Of a stretch of 64,000 nucleotides of DNA, positions 56,066 to 64,000 are shown in pieces. Each line of letters opens with the position of its first letter. The stretch's first letter is position 1. A program made the translations under genes and the position numbers. The DNA is taken from NCBI GenBank assembly GCA_963210315.1, contig OY723238.1, positions 1,736,001-1,800,000 on the forward strand, given 5' to 3'. The stretch comes from Rhynchopus euleeides. Its lineage: Eukaryota; Euglenozoa; Diplonemea; Diplonemida; Diplonemidae. The notes under the pieces were generated by a model. It was given only the letters and a program-made list of their open reading frames with translations, was not told the DNA's origin and made no database searches.

Positions 56066-57193
56066 ATGGAGGTGTCAGTGTGTCATGTGGAGAGCGGGCG
56101 GAGCTGTGTCGTCGGTGTTGCGGATGGCGGGACCGTGCTCAGCCTGAAGGCGGATGCGGTCAAGGAGATGTTCGCGGGTTCCATCAACGCAGACCGGGAG
56201 GCTGCAGGGCTGGCGGCACGCATCGAAGGGTGTGACGAGGACCTGGACGATGCAGAGCGCGTTGCCAACACGGGTCTCGAGGTTGGGGGTCGTGTCCAGC
56301 TCGTCCGGAGGTGGCCACACGCCAGGGCCCCTGCTGTCTACGACCCTATGCATGGGGAGGCTGTCGAGTGCATCACACTGTCGAGGTGTGGCACCCTGTG
56401 TTCAGTGAGCTACACTGAAGGACACATCACTGTGCTCGACACCACGACTGCTGATGCGGTGGCGGACCTCACACATGGGGACGGGGTCATTCACTGCACT
56501 GCGTTCTCAGTCTGCGGGACGTGGCTGGCAACGTGCTCTAACAGCACCATCTGCGTGTGGCTGACAGCAACGTGGGAACAGGTGTGGTGTCTGGAGGAGC
56601 ACGACACTGACGTGTGGTCTGCAGGGTGGACACACTGTGGACGTCTCGCGTCGGGTGACTATACTGGGAAGGTGCGTGTGTGGGACTTGGAGGGCACACC
56701 AAGTGCCACAGTGCTGGAGGGGCACAGCGATACTGTTTTTGGTATTGCAGTGTCAAGTACGAGGATCTTCACCGGGTCAAGGGACAAGACCATCCGTGTG
56801 TATGACATCAGCACCCTCACCCACACCGACACCCTGTCTGAGCACACAGACTCTGTGTACGACATCGCCCTGACGAACGACGAGCAGCACCTGTTGTCCT
56901 GTGATCGAGACAAGTCACTGAAGGTGTGGTGCACAACCACCCTCACCTGCATCCGTACTGTCTCCCTGTCAAACACCCCTTACCACCTTGCCGTGTCACA
57001 GCCAGGTGATGTTGTGGCAATGTGCTTTGACGATCAAACCAAGTTGTTCAGTCTCAGCACCTTGGAGTGCTTGGGACAAGTGGAGGGTGAAGTTGTTGCA
57101 CTCAGCCCGTGTGGGGGGTGGGTCTTCACATCAAGCGATGATACTGTGAAGGTGTGTGCTGTGTGTGACGTTCCGCGTGAGGGCAGCACTTAG
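56066..57193 (+). CDS. Ubiquitin-like/WD40 repeat protein, copy B
   Basis: 375 residues, TAG stop, same architecture as copy A. The first 230 bases differ from copy A at only four positions, all near the start, whereas the propeller differs repeatedly. Changes fall mainly in short runs at equivalent positions of each blade (ATCSNSTICVW for ATCSEDSAICVW; SGDYTGKVRVW for SGDEDGKVCVW; TGSRDKTIRVY for TGSADNTIGVY; SCDRDKSLKVW for SCSGANSLKVW), with identical blocks between. The duplication unit is about 1.46 kb and includes about 95 bp upstream (GAGGACCGTGGGGTTGTCGT) and about 140 bp downstream (CTGGTTGGAGGCAGCGTGCA). Confidence 0.85.
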   Translation: MEVSVCHVESGRSCVVGVADGGTVLSLKADAVKEMFAGSINADREAAGLAARIEGCDEDLDDAERVANTGLEVGGRVQLVRRWPHARAPAVYDPMHGEAVECITLSRCGTLCSVSYTEGHITVLDTTTADAVADLTHGDGVIHCTAFSVCGTWLATCSNSTICVWLTATWEQVWCLEEHDTDVWSAGWTHCGRLASGDYTGKVRVWDLEGTPSATVLEGHSDTVFGIAVSSTRIFTGSRDKTIRVYDISTLTHTDTLSEHTDSVYDIALTNDEQHLLSCDRDKSLKVWCTTTLTCIRTVSLSNTPYHLAVSQPGDVVAMCFDDQTKLFSLSTLECLGQVEGEVVALSPCGGWVFTSSDDTVKVCAVCDVPREGST

Positions 57194-59192
57194 GCAACCT
57201 CTTCTGCTTGTGCTTGCGGTGCACTGCCTTGCTCGTTGCCTCCCAGCACACCTCCTGACCCTGCTGGTTGGAGGCAGCGTGCACTGCATCTGAGGTGCGA
57301 CTGCTCAGGATCACACACTGCTTCCAGACAGCCTCCTTCCGACAACTAAATGGCGCACACAACACCCCCCCCCCCCTTCTTCTTCTGGGCACCAGAAGTG
57401 ATGTGGGGTGGGTCTGGGGGCTGGGGGTCGTAGTCCCCGCACTGATGTGCCCTCAAACTGTCCTTTGTAAAAGTCTGTTAACCTGCTTTATTGTCCTCCG
57501 GCCCACGTGGAACACACAAGCTTTTTTTTGACCTGAAAGTGAACCGTACCTGCGTGTTGTGTGCAGTGCTAGTTATGTCTACCTGGGAACTGATCCCCCC
57601 GGGTTCCAAAGATCCTCGCTCCATACCTGATGAGAGGGGGACGTAGTATGGAAGGCTTGAAACGACGACACAACTAGTTTTGGATGACAAGCAGGTTGAA
57701 TTAGCAAATCAGTGATTTCCGTTGTCACCCTTGGACCACATTAAACTCGAACTGAAGCCTCAGTCGTCCTTGACCAGATTTACACCGCTGATCCAGAACC
57801 GCACCCCCTCCCTCCACTCCAAGTGTATCCGATTCAGGGGCCCCTGTAACCACGATAACTTGCTCGAAGATCCATAGCAAAGATGGCTACCACGAACAAG
57901 CATCTGTGAAGACGGTGGTCTCCTGTTTCCAGGTTTAGGGTTTACCGCGAGTGTAATGTTGGTATGATGTAGGAAGACAGGAGGCTGGGTGGGGGCAAGA
58001 TCGACAGTCACTTGTCTTTCGGCCACATTCAGCCAGATTTTTACCCAGAAAATATAGTATAGTAGCGTAACGGGCAGAGACACCCATGATGTCGCCAGAC
58101 GACCGCTCCGAAGATGCAGACCTGTTTTTTCTTTGAGGACCCACACAGTGCGAGAGAGTGCGGGACAGCAAAGATCCCCCCCCCCCCCCCCACTGCCCCC
58201 GCACCACACAAAAGATCCAGACAGACGGACAACATGTCGACGGATCAATCGGAACCCGAGTCCGATTACAACTAGCCACCAGACGGTAGTTATACCTTTC
58301 ATAAACTCACGTTGTATCATGCCCCCAACCCCTTTTTTCCTTCCGGTATGCGGGATTAACACGATCCTCAGGGAACCAGCGACCCTGCCATGCATAGCTG
58401 ACGGCGTAATGGCGTGCTTCTGTGCCCCCAAAGATTATACTTTGGCCATGCACTTAGTCACCATACGCCCAAAACCCCCCCCCCCCCTGGACACCGTCTC
58501 CCCTGCCGCACTCCTAGACGCAATGTCCGATCCGGGAGGCATTTCATATGCTTCCCGTGGCCCGTGGAGTCGTGCTCCGATCCAGGCCTGGGCGGGGAAC
58601 GAGCCCTTTTTCCAGGTTTTTTGGGTCGGGGAACCAGGTTTTTTCTAAGAATTTTTACAAGGGATTTTTTGCTCGCCCCCCCACAGTTTCCAGGCGCGTG
58701 CCCGTCAGGCGGGACTTTGTCTCTGATTTCTCTCCGCGTCATCATGTGACAGCTCTTGAGTGATGCCCAGAGATGCTTGCGGCAGAGAGTGCCCCTCATG
58801 CGCGTTACAGCTGAAAATGAATGAGGATCATCTGGCACTCGTTCTCATCGGGGGTTGTGCTCCGCAGGGACTCAATACACCTTGGCACTCTCGCAGGGCT
58901 GGACATGCCAGCAGCTGGAGGACAGTTACAAAGCTGCCACTCCCCGACGCCACCCACCTGCTGGCCCCTTCAGGTCTGAAAGCCCAAAAGCTCCCGGGGA
59001 TTTTTGCAGTGGTGCGCACCATATTCAGCGCAGTAGGGTGATCTCTCCGATTTTCCAAAACTGCTGGTTTACTGGTTTGGGGAACGGTCGTCGGCAGACC
59101 GTTGAAATGCCCGTGTTAGCAAGGCACACTCACGTTTCAGGTAGCGTGTCGCGTGTCACGCATGTCGCGAACGCGGCAAGTGTACCTCCCAG

Positions 59193-59293
59193 GTGGGGAA
59201 GCCCGACCTCCTGTCCGATGTCAGTCAGGCTTCGAAGAAGCGCTTCATGGATGCGGCGCTGACCTCCTACGCTGCACTGTACCCGGGGAAGTG
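59193..59293 (+). other. Possible terminal exon
   Basis: After TGTACCTCCCAG, which reads as a splice acceptor, the frame gives VGKPDLLSDVSQASKKRF and then MDAALTSYAALYPGK with a TGA stop. The composition is protein-like and clean. No upstream exon was identified, so this is only a candidate. Confidence 0.25.
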
Positions 59294-59312
59294 AGATAGA
59301 TGGACGGGCACA

Positions 59313-59548
59313 CGCTACATGGGGGGTCTGGGGGGCGGAGCCCCCCAGCCGCCGGAGGCCACGGTAGCGAACACCTGTTCGTGTGGGCGTACAGATTCTG
59401 TGCGAGTTGGCTGCGTCCTCAGAGGCGACTGGAGTGGTTGGACCCCGACCTGATGGGATTCGAAGGGCTTGAGTACGAGACGTACGCCACAGGGGGGTCT
59501 GGGGGGCGGAGCCCCCCAGCCGCCGGAGGCCACGGTAGTGAACGTCTG
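59313..59548 (+). repeat. GC-hairpin repeat, two units (59313-59375 and 59485-59548)
   Basis: Both contain GGGGGGTCTGGGGGGCGGAG and CCCCCCAGCCGCCGGAGGCC, then ACGGTAG[C/T]GAAC. The linker (CGTACAGATTCTGTGCGAGT, TGGCTGCGTCCTC) matches the linker at 9630-9665. Confidence 0.75.
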
Positions 59549-60539
59549 GCTCTCCAGTTGGCCAGCAAGGCGAACGGTACGGGGGACAGACTTCCCTTCC
59601 ATCCTTGTGCGCGCCCTGTCGACTGGGGAAAACTTAGAAAAAGTTTTCTCCTCTGCGAAACAACCTTAGAAAAAAATTCCCCTAACAAAATTCTTAGAAA
59701 AAAACTTTTTTTTCCCTTACAAAAATTCTTAGAAAAAAAGTTCAGAATCCTGAAAGTGGGGAACAAGCCCCCCAGTTAGGAACAGCCCTGCTCCGATCCA
59801 CACCTTTTTCTTTTTTTATTCTTTTCTTTACTGATTTCTCTCCTCCTTTTAATCATCACTTTTCTTTTTTCTTTTTCTCTAAAATCCACCCCCCTACCCC
59901 ACCGCCCCTTTCATCTTTTGCCCTCTATCTGTCCCCACCCCTGACGCTGTGCATCTTGCCGATACCCACCTGATGAAAGGTACACCTCGTACCGGGCTGC
60001 CCCGGCATGTGTTCCGCGTCCTTATGGTACGGTCGTGGGTTGGCAGCCGAAACTGCTACCATAAGCAATTTTTTTTGCGCCCCCCCCCCCCTGAACGTTC
60101 CTATGAACGTTCCTCTTTTAACGAACAAGTTGACATGCAAATGGAATGACTGAAGACATCACTGCGGTCACATAGGCTACATGAACCTGACTACAATGAT
60201 GACACCAGTTACGCACATTTCCACAGATGAGTGCCTTGACGTTTGATCATGAGAACCAAAGAACGTTTTTGCATACCATCACAGCCTAATTGCCCACACA
60301 GTACAACAACACAACACAGGCCGGAAAAAACACTGGATTTCAGACACAACCTGCATAACGAGTGAAGGGTGATCATTCTTGTGCTCCCTTCAAATTCGAT
60401 TTCACTACCCCCCCACTGCCCCCCCTCCCTCCCATCCCGTGACCCCCCTCCTCCTCTTTCCTTTATATCCTCTGACCGAGCAAGCCACCCCACACACCCC
60501 ACCAGGCAGGCGTGGGCTTACTGCGCAACCGTCTCTGCG

Positions 60540-62447
60540 ATGAGCCTCCGTGCATCCCGCACCGGGCTGATGCCGAGCGGCCCTTCTATGTCGGTGAGGC
60601 CTGCTGACGCCCCTGTGAAGAAGTCAGGCATGGTGAGTGCTGCCACGATCGCACGGAGGGAACGGTCGAACAGCCCGTCGCTGTCGCGCGTCTCGCAGGG
60701 CACGGGGGGCACGCCAGGCCGTGCAAGGTCCAGCAGCAGGGAACGGAGGCTCGGGGGTGGCGTCCACCAGCCACAGCAGGCCCAACCGCAGGCGGTGCGT
60801 GGCAATAGCATGCTGCAGAGCAAGCGACGCGTGGTGCCGCCCCGTGAGACAGGCACGAGTCCCTCGGCGACAAGGAGGCAGCAGCAGCAGCAGCGGGCGA
60901 ACGCGCCTGGCCTGCTGCCTGATCCAGCCACATCCCCGGCCCGGCACGACGAGGCGCAACCTCGCCACCATACCCATGCCAGCGCGTCGGAGACGGCGGC
61001 GAATCTTGCGGCGACCTCTGCTGAGACGCACGATTTGATCCGCATGTACAATGCGTTACGTGGGGCTGCGGGTGCTGCCGACGTGCCCCCCCTGCAGCAG
61101 GAGGCGGAGGGGGAGGAGGAGGGGGAGGCGGGGCGTCCGCAGGTGGAGGAGCAATGGCTGGAGGAAGCGGTGCCGGGTGGGGGGCGGCACGGCGGGGTGG
61201 AGGGACAGGAGGGCGGCAGCCTTGCGGAGGAGGCGCGCCAGCAGTATGTGCGGCATTACCAGCAGCCGCTGCACCAGGCGCATCGGGTGCAGCAGGGGCA
61301 GCAGCAGCAGGCGCAGTCTGTGGCAGGCTACGATGCATATGCCGACACGACAGAACTGATGACACATGTCATCGCAGCACGTATCCGTGACGAGGAAGAG
61401 GACTCCCGTGCAAACGACCAGCCGCATGTCCAGGCCCCCCTGTGCGCAGGGTTCGGTGCAGGCGCGTCCGTCGACGTGGAGATGCTGGAGCGTGAGGTGG
61501 AGAACATCGAGCGCCGCATGTTCGGGTCGGAGGGGCGTCTCGGCAGGCAGGCGCTGCACGGCGGGGCGTCCGCAGATGTGGTGGACGTGCACCCCGACGA
61601 GCCTGAGCAGCCGCATGTCAAACAGGAGACGCAGCAGCAGCAGCAGCAGGCCCCACGACGCCGCCCGGCAGGTGGCAGGGCTGCCGCGGCTGCGCACCCC
61701 AGCCCGGCAGGCGGTGTGGGGCTTGCACAGCGCCAGGCGAAGCCGCTTTACACCGACTACACAAAGCAGATGGAGAAGGTGCAGAGCGAGCTTCAAGAGG
61801 CACAGCGCGACCGTGCTGTGCTGATCGACCAGAACTCGCAGCTGGAGTCGCGGTGCACCACCATGCAGGCGGAGATCGATGCGCTGAAGCAGCGCCATGT
61901 CGACCTGCACCTCAGCACGCAACGCGTCAGCGAGGAGCTGATCGGGCACGTGCAGGGCCTGCTGGGGTCTGTCGACACGCTGTCAGAGCGTGTGCGTGAG
62001 CTGGAGGCTGCAGGGGAACTGCGCCAGCAGCAGGCAGAGGCAGTGCACGAGCCGAAGCAGTACGAGCCGGAAGCTGCTGCGCCATCTGCAGGGGCGTCGC
62101 TGCACCTCAAGCAGCCCGACAGCCTTGTGTCGCACGAGCCGACGGCCCTCGCCTCGGCGCTGCTCCGCAAGCAGGCCACCGACGTGCGGCGGCGGATGGG
62201 CGGCAAGGTGAGCTTCCAGCCTGCACCGCGCCTGGGCAGCACAGAGGGTGATGCAGATGAGCACGACCCCAGCCTCACGCCCCCGCGTGACCAGCACACC
62301 TCGCACAGCGTCACTGCCGACGACAAGCCTCGGGGATTGTACGTGCATGCAGCACACAGTGCGGGGCAGTCACCCGGCCTGTCCTCCTCCTCCGACAGCA
62401 ACTCTGCTTCGCCACGCACCGTGCTGAAGCAGGAGATCCACAAGCAG
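60540..62447 (+). CDS. First exon of a Gln-rich coiled-coil protein
   Basis: 636 codons from ATG 60540 to an in-phase donor (CACAAGCAG|GTATGT). The N-terminal 130 residues are Ser/Arg rich with SP-type motifs (RARSSSRERRLGGG, RRERSNSPSLSR). Residues about 100-330 are rich in Gln, Glu and His, encoded by CAG/GAG runs. Residues about 450-560 form a long coiled coil (QMEKVQSELQEAQRDRAVLI, LESRCTTMQAEIDALKQRH, DTLSERVRELEAAGELRQQQ). The end is Ser rich (SSSSDSNSASPRTVLKQEI). It could be a cytoskeletal, centrosomal or scaffold protein; composition does not allow more. Upstream the frame is open to 60369 through pyrimidine-rich leader, so 60540 is chosen. The next exon was not found in the window. 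Confidence 0.75.
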
Positions 62448-64000
62448 GTATGTGTGTGTGAGCTTCAGTGGCACCCTCTGGGGGGCAGGTCCCACCACGG
62501 CCCAACTCGAGGAGATCTTCGGTTACTCTGCTAGAGTGGTGTGCACGGACAACGGGGTGTCTGTGTTCCAACAAAACCACTTGCACGTTGTTGGTTTGCT
62601 ATCATGATTTTGGCTGCCACTACACGAGCCACCACCTGTGTGCACTCAGCGTCAAACATTCCGTATTTTTTTCATACAGTTTGCTGTATGAAGGGGAGTG
62701 TCTGCCTAAAGCAAATGGAGTACGATTTCCACCCACCATCTCTCACTGCATCCTCTCCACAGCTGTACGCACACCCGGCTTTCTCTGAGGGCGTGTGGGC
62801 GGGATGATAACCGGCTGTTGGCAGGCACAGGCCATGGGTATTGGATGTGAACGAGCTGACGGGAATATTCCTCATGCCTCGGCCTGCACCCTGTGTGCCA
62901 ATTTTTGCGAAAAATGAGCACGCCTTCTGGAGGCTTTGTCCACGACACTGCCCTGGTCGTTGCAGATTGCAGTCGGCGATGTCAATAAAAATCACTGCCA
63001 GCACTGCAGCGCGCAAACAGCCCGTGCCCCCGCTCCCCACCCACACCCACATTCACACCCCCGTAGAGATGGAGGCCAAGTTGTGCCCGCCCTTCACAAG
63101 TCACGCCCCTCCGCTTCCTCCCATGTTTCCTCCCCGTTGTGTTCCCCGTGCCCCCTTCGGTTTGGTAGATCGTTCGGTACCCAGGTCCCACCAACCCCTT
63201 TCGCCTATCCGCCTGCCTGAGCACTGCAGCGCCGATCCCCCGGTCAATCCGCGCAGCGGGTGTGTGTGCGGTCCTCTGATCTCTTCGGCATTGCCAGGCC
63301 AGCAGTATACGGTTTTTTTTTGGTGATATCTTTTGGAAAACAAAACAAAACTGAAGAAGTTGAAAAAGTGGCTTTGTGCCTGTGCCTGAAAGATCCGACA
63401 TGAAACACTGTGGCCTGTTTCGGGTCTCGGGAGGGCGATTTGCATCGGTCAGCGCGGCCTTTGTGATGCAGCACGCACTGCTGGGGGTGGGGATGGGGGT
63501 AATGGGGCGGAACACACAACTATCCCTGCTACCGGCACCCCCCCGCCCACCACCACACCAGCCTTTGAGGAGAATTTTCACGCAACATCGCCATGTTGGC
63601 TTGTCCATCGCTCATCACAATTTAGATCCCAACTGCTTTTAAGCGGTTTCACAACTGTGTGTCTACCCTTCTGCGGCGTCTGTGGTTCGGATGCGCCAAT
63701 GCTCCCCCTGCCCCCCCGCCCCTCCCGGTGTACCGACTCAGGTGACAAGGAATGCGAGAAGGACAGCGGGGGAAAAAGGACGTGATGCTGCGTTCCTTGT
63801 TTGTACGACGGTACCTGCTAGTGCATGCGTGCAGGGTGCTGAACGCTGGCACGAGTCTTTTTTTTTTAAAGTTAGAAACTCGCGTTGTTCTGCCCCCAAA
63901 AAATTACAGTATATTCACACGACGCAGTAGCCAGGGGGCCCGACGAGTCGGGATACAGCCCGAACCTCCCGGCCACCGCATCGTGCCGAATCACTGATAA
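62448..64000. other. Intron and intergenic sequence to the window end
   Basis: Starts with the donor of the coiled-coil gene (GTATGTGTGTGTG). No following exon was recognised, although acceptors such as TTGGCAG (62816-62822) and CGTTGCAG (about 62966) exist. C/G and T/A low complexity follows. There is no other gene. Confidence 0.5.

Larger units (their letters stand above)
57194..60539. other. Intergenic region
   Basis: The first 140 bases are the duplicated 3' flank of the WD40 genes. A minus-strand frame at 57760-58431 (223 codons) has no recognisable domain. A possible terminal exon at 59193 and a GC-hairpin pair at 59313-59548 are listed separately. 59.7-60.5 kb is A/T and pyrimidine low complexity leading to the next gene. 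Confidence 0.5.

Overview
The window reads as nuclear DNA of a eukaryote, probably a unicellular protist or alga with a GC-rich, repeat-loaded genome. Reasons: sparse genes without operon structure, two exons ending in CAG/GAG|GTATGT-type donors, non-LTR retrotransposons, several terminal-inverted-repeat (TIR) transposon families, and heavy C-run, CA and CT low complexity. I cannot name the organism. A chromerid or other alveolate-type genome is possible, but that is a guess. The confident genes use TAG stops and TGG for Trp, so there is no sign that UGA is reassigned.

Layout. 1-7.2 kb: C-rich intergenic DNA with short dispersed repeats. 7.2-13 kb: a 340-bp AT-rich palindromic element; a 3.06-kb DNA transposon whose ends begin CACGGTGG, carrying a broken transposase-like gene that is itself interrupted by a hAT-type insertion; and an element built on AACAAATCAC repeats. 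16-17.8 kb: a 5'-truncated copy of a non-LTR element sitting inside a (CT)n microsatellite. 19.4-20.4 kb: a 1-kb TIR element, repeated almost unchanged at 36.6-37.6 kb. 21.8-27.9 kb: an apparently intact APE/RT/RNase H LINE in which ORF1 and ORF2 lie in one frame, separated by a single UGA and followed by a 2A ribosome-skipping motif. 31.3-35.4 kb: the long copy of the microsatellite-flanked non-LTR element. 41.3-42.0 kb: second AACAAATCAC element. 45.2-48.9 kb: two more TIR elements and a long hairpin-forming inverted repeat.

The most credible host genes are on the right: a membrane-anchored class-3 lipase-like protein that lacks its nucleophile serine (43.2-44.9 kb); the first exon of a gene with a ubiquitin-like N terminus and an F-box start (51.05-51.9 kb); two tandem ubiquitin-like/WD40 propeller genes (54.6-57.2 kb); and the first exon of a Q-rich coiled-coil protein (60.5-62.4 kb). 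The 51-57 kb cluster has a ubiquitin-ligase flavour: F-box plus Ubl-WD40 proteins. This is inferred from domain content only.

The strongest candidates for undescribed biology are the ORF1-UGA-2A-ORF2 LINE, the microsatellite-targeted non-LTR element, the CACGGTGG transposon with RAG1/Transib-like features, the inverted cassette inside the TIRs of the 1-kb element, and the patterned divergence of the twin WD40 genes.
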